A DNA stretch of 64,000 bases. Origin: Formosimonas limnophila. Lineage in GTDB: Bacteria > Pseudomonadota > Gammaproteobacteria > Burkholderiales > Burkholderiaceae. A program made the translations under genes and the position numbers. Positions 54,807 to 64,000 of the stretch are shown here, piece after piece (position 1 is the stretch's first letter; each line of letters starts with the position of its first letter). The DNA lies in contig NZ_BMZG01000006.1 in assembly GCF_014652675.1 (NCBI RefSeq), forward strand, positions 85,306-149,305, given 5' to 3'. The notes beneath the pieces were generated by a model. It was not told the origin of the DNA. It did no database searches and saw only the letters and a program-made list of their open reading frames with translations.

Positions 54807-57119
54807 ATGACGCAACCCACGATGAATGACCAGTTTTGACAAGCCGCTCTTGATTATCACGAAAAACCCACGCCCGGTAAAATTTCCGTCACCCCCACCA
54901 AAAACCTCACCAATCAGCACGACCTCGCTTTGGCCTACTCGCCCGGTGTCGCTGTGGCGTGTGAGGAAATCGTCAAAGACCCCGCCAATGCAGTGCGCTA
55001 CACCGCGCGAGGCAATCTCGTCGGTGTGGTGACCAATGGCACGGCGGTGTTGGGGCTGGGTAATATTGGCCCGTTGGCAGGTAAGCCCGTGATGGAGGGC
55101 AAGGCGGTGTTGTTTAAAAAATTCGCAGGCATTGATGTGTTTGACATCGAGCTGGCGGAAAGCGACCCTGATAAACTGGTGGAAATCATCGCAGCCATGG
55201 AGCCGACCTTTGGTGGGATTAACCTTGAGGACATCAAAGCACCCGATTGTTTCATTGTTGAGCGAAAATTGCGTGCGCGGATGAATATCCCTGTGTTTCA
55301 CGATGACCAGCATGGTACAGCGATTGTCGTTGGCGCGGGGATTTTGAATGCCTTGGACATTGTAGGCAAAGACATTAAAGAGGTTAAGCTTGTGGCCTCT
55401 GGTGCGGGTGCAGCAGCGTTAGCCTGTTTGGATTTGTTGGTGGATTTGGGCTTGCCGTTAGAAAATATTTGGGTCACAGATTTGGCAGGTGTGGTCTACA
55501 AAGGCCGAGTTGAGTTGATGGATGAAGACAAAGAGCGCTTTGCCCAAGAGACAGACAAACGCACGTTGTCCGAAGTGATTGACGGTGCGGACATTTTACT
55601 CGGGCTGTCTGCGGCAGGTGTGGTTAAGCAGAGCATGGTGCAGCGTATGGCGCCGAATCCATTAGTGTTTGTCCTTGCGAACCCAACCCCAGAGATTTTG
55701 CCTGAGTTGGTCAAAGAAGTTCGTCCCGACGCCATCATTGCCACGGGACGCACGGATTATCCCAATCAAGTAAACAACGTGTTGTGTTTCCCGTTCATTT
55801 TCCGTGGTGCACTCGACGTGGGCGCAACCACCATCACACGCGAGATGGAAGTCGCGGCTGTGCGCGCTGTGGCTGATTTGGCTCGTCAAGAGCAATCCGA
55901 CGTGGTGGCATCTGCCTACGGCATTGCCAACATGAGTTTTGGGCGTGAGTATTTGATTCCCAAGCCATTTGACCCCCGTATGATTACCAAAATTGCTCCC
56001 GCTGTCGCTCAAGCAGCGATGGACAGCGGCGTGGCCAGGCGTCCCCTTGAAGACATGGCCGCTTATGTGGACTCATTGCAGCACTTCGTCTATCACAGCG
56101 GCACATTCATGAAGCCTGTGTTCTCATTGGCGAAAAAACACATGAAAGATGGCGGCAAAACCCGTGTGGTGTTCGCAGAAGGTGAAGATGAGCGGGTTTT
56201 GCGTGCCGTGCAGGTGATTGTTGATGAGGGCATTGCGCAGCCGATTTTGGTTGGGCGACCTGCGGTGCTGGCGCAACGCATTGAGCGGATTGGTTTGCGC
56301 ATTAAGCAAGGTGTGGATTTTGAAATCATCAACCAAGACTTTGATGAACGTTACCACGAATACTGGCAAAGCTACCACGAGCTGTCTGCTCGTCAAGGCG
56401 TCACGCGCAATTACGCACGCCTCGAAATGCGCCGTCGTGGCACACTCATCGGTGGCATGATGATACGCAATGGAGATGCCGATGCTATGATTTGCGGTAC
56501 ATTCGGTGCTACTGATGTACACATGAAATACATTGACCAAGTCATCGGCTACAAAGACGGAGCTAATGCCTATGCGGCCATGAATGGTTTGATGCTACCT
56601 GGCCGACAAATATTCCTCGTCGATACCCACATTAACTATGACCCAACGGCTGAGCAGCTCGCTGAAATCACACTGATGGCTGCCGAAGAAGTACGTCGCT
56701 TGGGCATCGTGCCGCGTGTTGCCTTGCTCTCGCATTCAAACTTTGGCACATCAAACCAACCATCGGCACTCAAAATGCGTGCGGCTTATGAGATTTTGCG
56801 TGAGCGTGCACCGGATTTAGAGGTTGATGGTGAAATGCACGGTGACGTTGCGCTTGATGTTGCCATGCGTAAAGACATCATGCCTTTCTCAACGCTCAAA
56901 GGTGAAGCCAACTTACTGGTTCTGCCCAATATTGATGCGGCTAATATCGCGTACAATTTACTCAAAACCTCGGCGGGCAACAATGTCGCCGTCGGTCCGA
57001 TTTTACTCGGGGCGAAACACCCAGCGCACATTTTGACCAGCTCATCGACTGTGCGACGTGTGGTGAATATGACCGCATTGGCAGTGGTCCAAGCCAATTT
57101 TGGCGAGATCAAAGCATAG
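54807..57119 (+). pseudogene. maeB: NADP-dependent malic enzyme with phosphotransacetylase-like domain; TGA at codon 11
   Basis: Malic enzyme of the MaeB type, decarboxylating malate to pyruvate. From ATG 54807 with GGAG at 54797-54800 the frame reads MTQPTMNDQF, then TGA at 54837-54839, then QAALDYHEKPTPGKISV and the full remaining protein. Relatives have an Arg codon there (FRQAALDYH), so a CGA to TGA change is likely. The intact frame resumes and is open from TTG 54930 (AYSPGVAVACEEI) to 57119, 729 aa, with HDDQHGTAIV, GAGAAALACLD and the C-terminal PTA-like domain. A start at TTG 54930 would lose about 40 conserved residues. It may therefore be inactive, re-initiated, or a sequencing error. 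Confidence 0.82.
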
Positions 57120-57235
57120 GTTGATAAAGCAGATTAGGTTTTGACGAGCGTGCAGCAAACCAATTTTTGCATTTTTGGTCGAAACACTTATACGCTGTAA
57201 TCAGACCTATAAACTAAATAGAAAGAACCCTGTCC

Positions 57236-58057
57236 ATGAACATCCCCCATTTTTGGCGCGATGAGCATCTGCCATTTATTGAGGCACGCTCAATTGAAAA
57301 CAGCCAAAAATTGGCGTATGACGAGCACAGTCACGATATGTTTTCGATTGGTGCGATTACGCATGGCGCAAACTTTTATCAAAACAGTTCGGTGCAATAT
57401 GAGGTCAGGGCAGGTTCGGTGGTGATTATTAATCCGCACGATGTCCATGCGTGTAAATCGGTGGCGGGTGCGCCTTGGTCGTATTTGATGCTGTTTGTCG
57501 ATACCGCTTGGATGACGCGCTTACAAAATGATTGGGGCATTCACGAGCGCTCCCAGTTTCAACCATTCAACACAAATTTGAGCACGGATACGCGACTCTT
57601 TCATGCCTTGGTGGGTTTTCACGCACTCTTAGTCGATGATGACCAAGATATTTTGTGCAAAGAAATTGCCTGCGTGGAATTTTTTGGTCTGTTGAATCAT
57701 TTATTGCACGAACACCTAAGCACGAGCGCCCCATTGCCCAACATCGCGCACCCGCGACTCAAAGATGCGGCGCATTTCATCGCCACACACTGCACAGAGT
57801 CTTTGCGTTTGGCTGATATTTGCGCATCGGCACATTTGAGTCCTTCGTATTTGGTGCGTGCGTTCAAGGCGCATTTTGGCTTGACCCCACACGCGTATTT
57901 ACTTAATCACCGCATATTGTTGGCGCAAAAATTACTCAAACAGGGCAAAGCATCTATCGACATTGCTCACGAATTGGGCTTTGCCGACCAAGCTCATTTT
58001 CAAAGGGTATTTAAACGCAAAGTGGCGGCAACGCCACGCCAATACGCCATGTTGTGA
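57236..58057 (+). CDS. AraC-family transcriptional regulator
   Basis: Regulator of 273 aa with an N-terminal cupin-type effector domain (DEHSHDMFSIGAITHGANFY, then VIINPHDVHACKSV). A C-terminal AraC double helix-turn-helix follows (LADICASAHLSPSYLVRAFKAHFGLTPHAYLL, then SIDIAHELGFADQAHFQRVFKRKVAATPRQY). It converges on a LysE-type exporter 10 bp away; AraC-LysE pairs of this kind usually control amino acid or small-molecule export. The effector is unknown. Confidence 0.92.
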   Translation: MNIPHFWRDEHLPFIEARSIENSQKLAYDEHSHDMFSIGAITHGANFYQNSSVQYEVRAGSVVIINPHDVHACKSVAGAPWSYLMLFVDTAWMTRLQNDWGIHERSQFQPFNTNLSTDTRLFHALVGFHALLVDDDQDILCKEIACVEFFGLLNHLLHEHLSTSAPLPNIAHPRLKDAAHFIATHCTESLRLADICASAHLSPSYLVRAFKAHFGLTPHAYLLNHRILLAQKLLKQGKASIDIAHELGFADQAHFQRVFKRKVAATPRQYAML

Positions 58058-58067
58058 GTTGATTGGA

Positions 58068-58667
58068 TTAAAAATTCTCCAACATTAAAAACCCTGCACT
58101 GACTAGCAACAAAACCGCCAAAGTCCGATTTAGCCAACGCAAATAAATCGGATTGCGCACATGACGCGCCAAGTAAGCACCCACATACGCCCACACCGCC
58201 AGCGAAAAATAACACACCACAAAATAAATCAATGCAAACTGCACCACCAAAGACAGCGAGCCATCAGAGGCATAAGCGCCCATGCCTGGGACGGATGCCA
58301 ACCACGCTTTGGGATTGAGCCACTGCATTAACGCACCCGATACGAACGATGGGCGGCGCATCTGCTCTGCATCACCGAGCTGCCCACTGTCGCACAGCAA
58401 CTGCCACGCCAAATACACTAAAAACACCACACCTGCCCACTGCAACCAGACCGTGAAATTTGGGAATACCAGCAATAATTCATTCAAACCCAAGCCAATA
58501 AACAGCAGCAACAAAGTAAAACCAAATGTCGCACCCGACACATGGCGCATGGTCGCGCGCAACCCATGGGTTGCGCCTGCTGATAAAGACACGATGTTCA
58601 CAGGACCAGAGGAAATTGATGCGGCTAAGGCAAAGGCGGAGATGGGTAAATAGAGGTGCAGATTCAT
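58068..58667 (-). CDS. LysE/RhtB-family amino acid exporter
   Basis: Inner-membrane exporter of 199 aa with about six membrane helices. Family landmarks include ISSGPVNIVSLSAGATHGLRATMRHVSGATFGF near the N-terminus, VFLVYLAWQLL in the middle, and FVSGALMQWLNPKAWLASVPGMGAY. Start set at ATG 58667, where homology begins; the frame is open to 58817. It converges with the AraC regulator. The substrate is unknown; amino acids are most common in the family. Confidence 0.92.
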   Translation of the reverse strand: MNLHLYLPISAFALAASISSGPVNIVSLSAGATHGLRATMRHVSGATFGFTLLLLFIGLGLNELLLVFPNFTVWLQWAGVVFLVYLAWQLLCDSGQLGDAEQMRRPSFVSGALMQWLNPKAWLASVPGMGAYASDGSLSLVVQFALIYFVVCYFSLAVWAYVGAYLARHVRNPIYLRWLNRTLAVLLLVSAGFLMLENF

Positions 58668-58840
58668 AGATGGCTTTCGATGATTGATTTGTGTTGTTAT
58701 ATTAAAGATGATTGTCTGCAAAGGATTGAATAAAATGCCCCTAGTAAATTGGGTGTCATGAGTGCTTGGGTTAGTGGTAAACAGCCAGATAAATGTACGT
58801 GGTAGAATGAACGCCAATACGAATTTTTAAAAGACACGCC

Positions 58841-59296
58841 ATGAAACGCATCAATTGGTTTTCCTTAGTGTTTGGTATTGTGCTCACGTTGGCCTTGGTG
58901 TCCGCGTGCAACATATTGCGAACGCGTAAGGCTGATGTCTCGCAGTCTATGATGACCTCACCGGTCGTAGACGAGTCAAAGTCACCCATGGCCAATGGTC
59001 TGATTGAGTACGCGCGGCTACCGCGCGAGGCGCAATCGGTGATTCAAATCATCAAGGCGCGCGGCCGGTTTCCGTACAGCAAAGACGGCTCGGTGTTTGG
59101 CAATCGAGAGGGGCTTTTGCCCAAACAGCCGCGTGGCTATTACCAAGAGTACACGGTCAAAACACCAAAGGTTGACAACCGTGGCGCACGCCGCATTGTC
59201 GCAGGAAAAGGCAAGACGGGCGATGTGGCCACCAGTGGGGAGTACTATTACACAGCGGATCACTACCGCACGTTTTATAGGGTTGTCGAAAAATGA
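58841..59296 (+). CDS. Barnase-type ribonuclease, lipoprotein-like
   Basis: Secreted guanyl-preferring ribonuclease of the barnase/RNase Sa family, 151 aa. A lipobox VSAC (Cys23) suggests membrane anchoring before or after export. The RNase core has FGNREGLLPKQPRGYYQEYTV with the likely general base Glu103 and ARRIVAGKG with a catalytic Arg. YYYTADHYRTFYRV holds His141, nearly the barnase TTDHYQTF. Its inhibitor gene overlaps by 4 bp (ATGA). Targets could be extracellular RNA or neighbouring cells; lipidation is unusual for barnase. Confidence 0.9.
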   Translation: MKRINWFSLVFGIVLTLALVSACNILRTRKADVSQSMMTSPVVDESKSPMANGLIEYARLPREAQSVIQIIKARGRFPYSKDGSVFGNREGLLPKQPRGYYQEYTVKTPKVDNRGARRIVAGKGKTGDVATSGEYYYTADHYRTFYRVVEK

Positions 59297-59682
59297 GCGA
59301 TGCTTTGTGGGTGGATGTCGCGGGCAAAATGCGTGACGTGGCATACGATGAGATTGGTCAATGTTTGAGTTTGTGCGTTGATGAGTGCTCTGCCGATGTT
59401 TTGACTGTTGACTTGCGTCATGCTGTGACGCAGCAGGACGTGCTGATGACGATGGCGAATCGATTGGGTTTTCCTGATTATTTTGGTGTGAATTTAGATG
59501 CGCTGTACGATGTGGTCAGTGAGCGATTGCTGCCCGAATACCTTATTTCACCGCCGCAAGTCTGGTTGTTCAAAAGTGATGTGGTGCAACAAAAAATGCT
59601 GTTTCCCATCAAAGACACCTTGCGAGATGTCATGACAGAAGCGGTTGATGTCCGCATCACCGTTTTGTGGTGGACGATTTAG
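59293..59682 (+). CDS. Barstar-family ribonuclease inhibitor
   Basis: Cytoplasmic inhibitor protecting the cell from the adjacent RNase. The 129 aa protein is longer than barstar itself (about 90 aa) because of an N-terminal extension. It has the conserved FPDYFGVNLDALYDVVSE segment that contains the barnase-binding Asp region, and a C-terminal strand ITVLWWTI. The ATG overlaps the RNase stop, ensuring matched translation. Confidence 0.9.
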   Translation: MSDALWVDVAGKMRDVAYDEIGQCLSLCVDECSADVLTVDLRHAVTQQDVLMTMANRLGFPDYFGVNLDALYDVVSERLLPEYLISPPQVWLFKSDVVQQKMLFPIKDTLRDVMTEAVDVRITVLWWTI

Positions 59683-59779
59683 AGAAGTTTTTGGTTGGTT
59701 TCGTCGCATTGGCGCCAGTTTGAGTGGGCAAATCATCAGCCCAGTATGTTCGGCCATCGATTTACGGTAAAATGCCGGC

Positions 59780-60391
59780 ATGAATACGAATCTTTCCAAA
59801 CCTCAAATCACAAACCTTAACGCACCAACCAATTTAGTCGGTCAATTCCTCATTGCCATGCCCAGTCAGCTGGGAGATGCGTTTGAGCGCACGGTGGTCT
59901 ATGTCTGCGAGCACAATGCCAGCGGGGCATTGGGCTTGGTAGTCAATCGCAGTGCCGATGTGACTATTTCTGATGTGCTGACCAAGCTGGATGTAGTCGA
60001 CGAAATGTCGATTCAGTACGCAGCGCATGCCAGCGAGTCTGTTTTGGTCGGTGGGCCTGTGCAAACGGAGCGCGGCTTTGTTTTGCACGCGCCTTTTCAC
60101 GAATACGCCGCCACCATTAAAATCAATGACAACGTGGGGCTGACCAGCTCGCGTGATATATTGGAAGACTTGGCGCGTGGTCAAGGCCCTGACAAAATGC
60201 TGCTCGCTCTGGGTTATGCAGGATGGAGTGCGGGTCAGCTCGAAGCTGAGTTGGCGCGAAACGCTTGGTTGACTGTGCCTGCCGATGAGCATGTGCTCTT
60301 TGAAACCTTGCCACGTGAGCGGTATCAACAAGCGATGCGTTTATTGGGCTTTGATGCGGCCATGCTGTCAGATCAAGCGGGGCACGCTTGA
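59780..60391 (+). CDS. YqgE/AlgH-family protein
   Basis: Conserved cytoplasmic protein of 203 aa, family YqgE (AlgH); its role is unresolved. It has FLIAMPSQLGDAFERTVVYVCEHNASGALGLVVNR, then VGGPVQTERGFVLHAP and LLALGYAGWSAGQLEAELARNAWLTVPA, all characteristic. It overlaps ruvX at its end, the standard gene order. No signal peptide. Confidence 0.95.
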   Translation: MNTNLSKPQITNLNAPTNLVGQFLIAMPSQLGDAFERTVVYVCEHNASGALGLVVNRSADVTISDVLTKLDVVDEMSIQYAAHASESVLVGGPVQTERGFVLHAPFHEYAATIKINDNVGLTSSRDILEDLARGQGPDKMLLALGYAGWSAGQLEAELARNAWLTVPADEHVLFETLPRERYQQAMRLLGFDAAMLSDQAGHA

Positions 60392-60801
60392 TGGCAGCGA
60401 CGCTTTTGGCAATTGATTATGGTAAAAAGCGTGTCGGCGTTGCGGTGGGCAATAACTTGACCAAAAGTGCGACGCCCTTGAGTATCATTACTCGCCAGAG
60501 TGATGCACAGGTATTGCAAGCAATAAAGGCGTTGGTGAATGAGTGGCAGGTGTCTGAGTTGGTCATTGGTATCCCACGACAGCCCGACTATACGCCGCAT
60601 GAGATGACAGCGGCGTGCGAGGTTTTTGCCCAGCGGTTGCGTGATGAATTTAATGTGGTGGTGCACGAAGTCGATGAGCGGTATTCATCGGCTGTTTTAA
60701 TGTCCCAATCAAAACGTCGTGCTGATGGTTCTGTGCGCGAAGTGCCGCAGGATGATAAGGCCGCCGCTGTTATATTGCAGCAGTTTTTGGACGAGTTGTG
60801 A
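60391..60801 (+). CDS. ruvX: Putative pre-16S rRNA nuclease / Holliday junction resolvase-like protein
   Basis: YqgF/RuvX family protein of 136 aa from ATG 60391 (TTG 60388 is one codon earlier). It has AIDYGKKRVGVAVGN at the start, LVIGIPRQPDYTPH in the middle, and VHEVDERYSSAVLMSQSKR, which carry the RNase H-fold acidic residues. Family members mature the 5' end of 16S rRNA. The ATG overlaps the yqgE TGA stop codon by one base. Confidence 0.93.
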   Translation: MAATLLAIDYGKKRVGVAVGNNLTKSATPLSIITRQSDAQVLQAIKALVNEWQVSELVIGIPRQPDYTPHEMTAACEVFAQRLRDEFNVVVHEVDERYSSAVLMSQSKRRADGSVREVPQDDKAAAVILQQFLDEL

Positions 60802-60874
60802 AGTAGTTGCGACGAATCGAGCGGGTTTGACTAGTTTTTATCTGGTTATATCAAAAATCAAATAATGGGATGTT

Positions 60875-61429
60875 ATGAACACAGAGTTTAACGCGCCAAC
60901 CAGCCGAATCCCTGATGCGGAACATTTATATATTCATCTCCTACGCGAAGTGCGTGCGCATGTGGCTGCCTTTAGTGTGCCGCCTGTCATCATTGGTGTG
61001 CATCGCGGTGGTGCTTGGGTGGCTGAGCGATTGCATCAAGACTTGGGTTTGAGCGAACCGCTATCGACGATTGATATTTCGTTTTATCGGGATGATTTTT
61101 CGACGACGGGGATTCGCACCAATGTCAAAACCACCGATGTGCCTGTTGATTTGGATGGGCGTGCGGTGATTTTGTGTGACGATATTCTCAATAGTGGTCG
61201 CAGCGTGAGAGCAGCGTTGAACGAGATTTTCGACTTTGGGCGACCAGCGCGGGTGGATTTGGCTGTGTTGTTTGACCGCGGCGGGCGAGAGTTGCCTATG
61301 GCTGCGCGGTTTGTCGGGGGGGGCAGCGAGTTTGATGCGGCTTATAAATTGGTGCTTGAACGCGACTCATCGAATCGTTTTTGTTTCCGCGTACCACTTC
61401 GCCAAAACGCAGCTGTGGAGGCATCATGA
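60875..61429 (+). CDS. pyrR: Bifunctional pyr operon regulator / uracil phosphoribosyltransferase-type protein
   Basis: PyrR-family protein of 184 aa: an RNA-binding attenuation regulator in Gram-positives and a PRTase-like protein in beta-proteobacteria. The PRPP loop [21 protein letters not shown] and the [14 protein letters not shown] segment are clear. [16 protein letters not shown] is also typical. Next are pyrB and pyrC', with 4 bp overlaps. No classical PyrR attenuator is visible in the 73 bp before it. Confidence 0.92.
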   Translation: MNTEFNAPTSRIPDAEHLYIHLLREVRAHVAAFSVPPVIIGVHRGGAWVAERLHQDLGLSEPLSTIDISFYRDDFSTTGIRTNVKTTDVPVDLDGRAVILCDDILNSGRSVRAALNEIFDFGRPARVDLAVLFDRGGRELPMAARFVGGGSEFDAAYKLVLERDSSNRFCFRVPLRQNAAVEAS

Positions 61430-62448
61430 ATACCCAAACCTATACACCGCCTGCTGTGCCTTGGGCAGAATTGCGCAACGCGCGTAATCCACAGATGACC
61501 GCTGACGGTCGTTTGCAACATTTACTCACACTCGAAGGTGTCTCGTGCGACACGCTGCACCACATTCTCAATACCGCTGAGTCGTTTCTGTCGTTGTCTG
61601 ACCACGATGTCAAGAAAGTGCCTCTGCTGCGCGGTAAGTCGGTGTTCAATATTTTCTTTGAGAACTCCACCCGCACGCGAACCACGTTTGAAATTGCGGC
61701 TAAACGGCTGTCTGCTGACGTGGTCAATCTGAATATCGAAGCCTCCTCCACCTCGAAAGGCGAAACGCTGCTCGACACGATGGACAACCTTGCGGCGATG
61801 CATGCGGATATGTTTGTCGTGCGACACAATCAATCGGGTGCGCCGTATCTCATGGCGCAGCATCTGAATCGAATCGATCGTAAAGACATCCACATCATTA
61901 ACGCAGGCGACGGACGACACGCGCACCCGACACAGGGTTTGCTCGACATGCTGACGATTCGTCACTATAAAAAAGATTTCACTCTGTTGCGTGTCGCCAT
62001 CGTTGGCGATATTTTGCATTCACGTGTGGCGCGTTCAGACATTCACGCGTTGACCACGCTTGGCGTGCCTGAGGTGCGTGTGATTGGCCCACAAACTTTG
62101 CTGCCCAGTGGCTTGGCGCAAATGGGGGTGCATGTTTATCATGACATGCGAGAGGGACTGCGCGACGTTGATGTCATCATTATGCTGCGTTTGCAGAAAG
62201 AGCGGATGCACGGCGCATTGTTGCCCTCCGAGGCGGAATATTTCGCGCACTATGGTTTGACCACAGAGAAACTCGCTTATGCCAGACCTGATGCGATTGT
62301 GATGCATCCAGGACCGATTAATCGTGGGGTGGAGATTGCCTCTGATGTGGCCGATGGGTCGCAGGCAGTGATTTTGCCGCAGGTGAGTTTTGGTATCGCG
62401 GCGCGCATGGCTGTGATGGCGATTTTGGCGGGAGGGCATGGCGCATGA
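61426..62448 (+). CDS. pyrB: Aspartate carbamoyltransferase catalytic subunit
   Basis: Joins carbamoyl phosphate and aspartate in pyrimidine synthesis. The 340 aa protein from ATG 61426 has the carbamoyl-phosphate loop [13 protein letters not shown] and [36 protein letters not shown] and [12 protein letters not shown] are also characteristic. The frame continues upstream within pyrR and is not used. The following pyrC' overlaps by 4 bp; in this class the inactive dihydroorotase supports the ATCase. Confidence 0.96.
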   Translation: MNTQTYTPPAVPWAELRNARNPQMTADGRLQHLLTLEGVSCDTLHHILNTAESFLSLSDHDVKKVPLLRGKSVFNIFFENSTRTRTTFEIAAKRLSADVVNLNIEASSTSKGETLLDTMDNLAAMHADMFVVRHNQSGAPYLMAQHLNRIDRKDIHIINAGDGRHAHPTQGLLDMLTIRHYKKDFTLLRVAIVGDILHSRVARSDIHALTTLGVPEVRVIGPQTLLPSGLAQMGVHVYHDMREGLRDVDVIIMLRLQKERMHGALLPSEAEYFAHYGLTTEKLAYARPDAIVMHPGPINRGVEIASDVADGSQAVILPQVSFGIAARMAVMAILAGGHGA

Positions 62449-63749
62449 ATGTACTGATTAAAAATGTGCGATTGGTGCATACAACGGATGTGGTGCATAC
62501 CGACAAAAACACCACCCATGTTTATGTGCAAGATGGTGTGATTGCTGGCATTGGCGAAATGCCTGCTGGGTTTGTCCCGCAGACGGTGATTGAAGGTGCA
62601 GGTGCTTGTATCAGTTTTGGCTTGGCCGACTTGGCGGTTCGATTGACGGAGAAGGGTGGCAAACATCACGGCGACGTGATGGCCGATGTCCTGAACGCGG
62701 CGGTTGCAGGTGGTGTGACGCATGTGGCGTGCTTGCCTGATGCCACGCCGATTTTGGATGAGCCCAGTTTGGTAACATTGCTCAAAAATCGCAGCGCAGC
62801 ACTGGGATTGGCTCATGTGTATCCAATTGGTGCACTCACGCAAGGGCTTGAGGGGGAAATGCTTGCGCCGATGGCGACGCTTGCCGAGCATGGCTGTGTG
62901 GCGTTTTCACAAGCCGATGTGAGCATTCAAAATACTCAGGTATTGGCGCGGGCGTTGCAATATGCGGCGAGTTTTGGCTTACCCGTTTGGTTGCGTGTTC
63001 AGGATTATTATCTCGGTGCGGGTGAGGAGGCTTATGCGGCATCGGGCGCTTACGCTTCGCGCTTGGGTCTATCGGGTGTGTCAGTTGCCGCTGAGACGAT
63101 TGCGTTATATACCTTGTTTGAATTGTTGCGCGGTATGGGGGATGCTGCACCACGGGTGCATATTTGCCGTGTGTCATCAAGCCGTGCGGTTGAGCTGATT
63201 CGTTCTGCCAAAAAAGATGGTTTGAATGTGACCTGTGATGTGAATATGCACCATTTGCATTTGGTGGATACCGACATGGGCTACTTTGATAGCCAATTTG
63301 TCTTTAATCCGCCACTGCGTACTTCGAGTGATCGTGCTGCGCTGCGTGCGGCAGTGATGGATGGCACGGTGGATGTGGTCGTGTCTGACCATGTGGCGGT
63401 TGATGCCGATGCGAAAGAATTGCCCGTTGGACAGGCTCAGGCAGGTGCTGTTGGCACACAGTGGTTGCTCTCGTTGTTGGTTAAGGTGGCTCAAGAGGAG
63501 CGTGTGGATGTTGCGGTTTTGCTCACGGCGGCTGTGTCACGTGCGTATCGTGTGCTCGGTTTGGCGGTGCCTGTTTGGCAAGTCGGCTGCTCAGCAAACT
63601 TTGTCGTGTTTGATGAGGCCAATGACTGGGCGGTGACGCCGCAGGTGATTCGTGGCGCGCATCGCAATACCCCATTTTTGCATCATGAATTGCCTGCGGT
63701 GGTTCATGCCACGTTGGTCGATGGGGTCGTTGTTTTTGGTAATCTATGA
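62445..63749 (+). CDS. Non-catalytic dihydroorotase-like protein (PyrC')
   Basis: A 434 aa amidohydrolase-fold protein in the place of PyrC' (PyrX). The metal-binding DxHxH is replaced by [11 protein letters not shown], and HIaH-type positions read VHICRVS. The barrel His is Arg in VWLRVQD, so the metal centre is lost. This matches the Pseudomonas-type inactive dihydroorotase that holds the ATCase dodecamer together. A true dihydroorotase must be elsewhere. Confidence 0.88.
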   Translation: MNVLIKNVRLVHTTDVVHTDKNTTHVYVQDGVIAGIGEMPAGFVPQTVIEGAGACISFGLADLAVRLTEKGGKHHGDVMADVLNAAVAGGVTHVACLPDATPILDEPSLVTLLKNRSAALGLAHVYPIGALTQGLEGEMLAPMATLAEHGCVAFSQADVSIQNTQVLARALQYAASFGLPVWLRVQDYYLGAGEEAYAASGAYASRLGLSGVSVAAETIALYTLFELLRGMGDAAPRVHICRVSSSRAVELIRSAKKDGLNVTCDVNMHHLHLVDTDMGYFDSQFVFNPPLRTSSDRAALRAAVMDGTVDVVVSDHVAVDADAKELPVGQAQAGAVGTQWLLSLLVKVAQEERVDVAVLLTAAVSRAYRVLGLAVPVWQVGCSANFVVFDEANDWAVTPQVIRGAHRNTPFLHHELPAVVHATLVDGVVVFGNL

Positions 63750-63788
63750 GACCGCTCTGGGTCGGTGTGACAAATTTTTGAGGTGTTT

Positions 63789-64000
63789 ATGCAAGTATTG
63801 GGTTGGTTGATTGCGCCACTGCGCTTGGTGGTTTTGTTGGTGCATATTTTGGTGGGTTTGTTGCTGACATTGTTGTTTTTTCGCTTTATGCCTTGGTCTG
63901 CGCGTCAGAGTATCATTCGGATTTGGTCAAGGGTTTTATTGATGGTTTTGGGCGTGCGACTCAATGTTGTCTCTGCGCCTGTGTGCTTGCCAATGCGCGG
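63789..64000 (+). CDS. 1-Acylglycerol-3-phosphate acyltransferase-like protein, N-terminal part (cut by window edge)
   Basis: The first about 70 residues of a PlsC-like acyltransferase: MQVLGWLIAPLRLVVLLV, a hydrophobic segment of about 30 residues, and RFMPWSARQSIIRIWSRVLLMVLGVRLNVV. This pattern of an N-terminal membrane segment followed by a WSR stretch before the HxxxxD motif is common in PlsC proteins. The catalytic motif lies beyond the edge. The pyrC' to plsC order supports the call. Confidence 0.75.
   Translation, partial: MQVLGWLIAPLRLVVLLVHILVGLLLTLLFFRFMPWSARQSIIRIWSRVLLMVLGVRLNVVSAPVCLPMR

Noticed and set aside
54837-54839. TGA in maeB as selenocysteine
   Set aside because: Malic enzymes have Arg here, no selenocysteine role is known, and no SECIS-like hairpin is evident directly after it.
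14808-54839. Stop-codon reassignment in this genome
   Set aside because: The three interrupted frames carry three different stops (TAA, TAG, TGA), while all other genes end normally at these codons; separate mutations or errors are simpler.

Overview
The window reads as chromosomal DNA of a beta-proteobacterium, most likely order Burkholderiales. The signs are three Burkholderiales-type Gram-negative porins in a row, the lapA-lapB, yqgE-ruvX-pyrR-pyrB-pyrC'-plsC and argS-(FtsN-like)-dsbA gene orders, and a complete Entner-Doudoroff block (zwf, edd, eda, hexR). Base composition is moderate and coding density is high. I see no tRNA, rRNA, CRISPR array or prophage. The species cannot be named from this alone.

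Layout. 1-3.1 kb: start of gyrA (minus strand), an OmpA-domain lipoprotein, ubiG, gph. 3.3-8.4 kb: three tandem porin genes, with a decayed IS5-family element between the second and third. 8.5-13.4 kb: a Nif3-like protein and a DegS-like protease that share overlapping start codons, a CHAD-like protein, lapA, lapB and a ComEA-like protein. 13.4-17.2 kb: an ECF sigma factor, a short zinc-finger anti-sigma-like protein, two DUF2282 peptides, DUF692, DUF2063 and DoxX. This is a bufferin-type (copper-binding RiPP) operon under its own sigma factor. Its second precursor carries an in-frame TAA, and its first has a lipobox. 17.5-19.4 kb: metX-metW behind a SAM-II-like riboswitch and terminator. 19.4-26.1 kb: the Entner-Doudoroff genes, with an AT-rich HEPN-motif gene wedged between eda and edd, and HexR-like operators between edd and zwf. 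26.2-31.6 kb: argS, a SPOR-less FtsN-like protein, two DsbA-like proteins and an SDR. 31.6-33.1 kb: an AT-rich stand-alone reverse transcriptase with a YVDD active site, directly abutting the SDR gene and overlapping aceK; it is a candidate phage-defence gene. 33.1-41 kb: aceK, a Cys-pair protein, mltB, B12-dependent nrdJ and mnmE. 41-50.7 kb: glmU, a response regulator and hybrid kinase pair, glmS, trmL, comF, a BioC-like protein, an SCO protein and pth. 50.8-52.8 kb: a broken CHASE2 histidine kinase. 52.7-58.7 kb: a pabB-pabC fusion, maeB with an early nonsense codon, an AraC regulator and a LysE exporter. 58.8-59.7 kb: a barnase/barstar pair. 59.8-64 kb: yqgE, ruvX, pyrR, pyrB, a non-catalytic pyrC' and the start of a PlsC-like acyltransferase.

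Taken together, the core metabolism is ordinary: Entner-Doudoroff sugar use, methionine, pyrimidine, folate and cell-wall precursor synthesis. The accessory interest lies in the metallophore operon, the RT, the HEPN gene and the RNase/inhibitor pair. Three otherwise recognisable coding regions carry single in-frame stops (bufA2 TAA, kinase TAG, maeB TGA), which suggests ongoing gene decay, strain polymorphism or sequence error.
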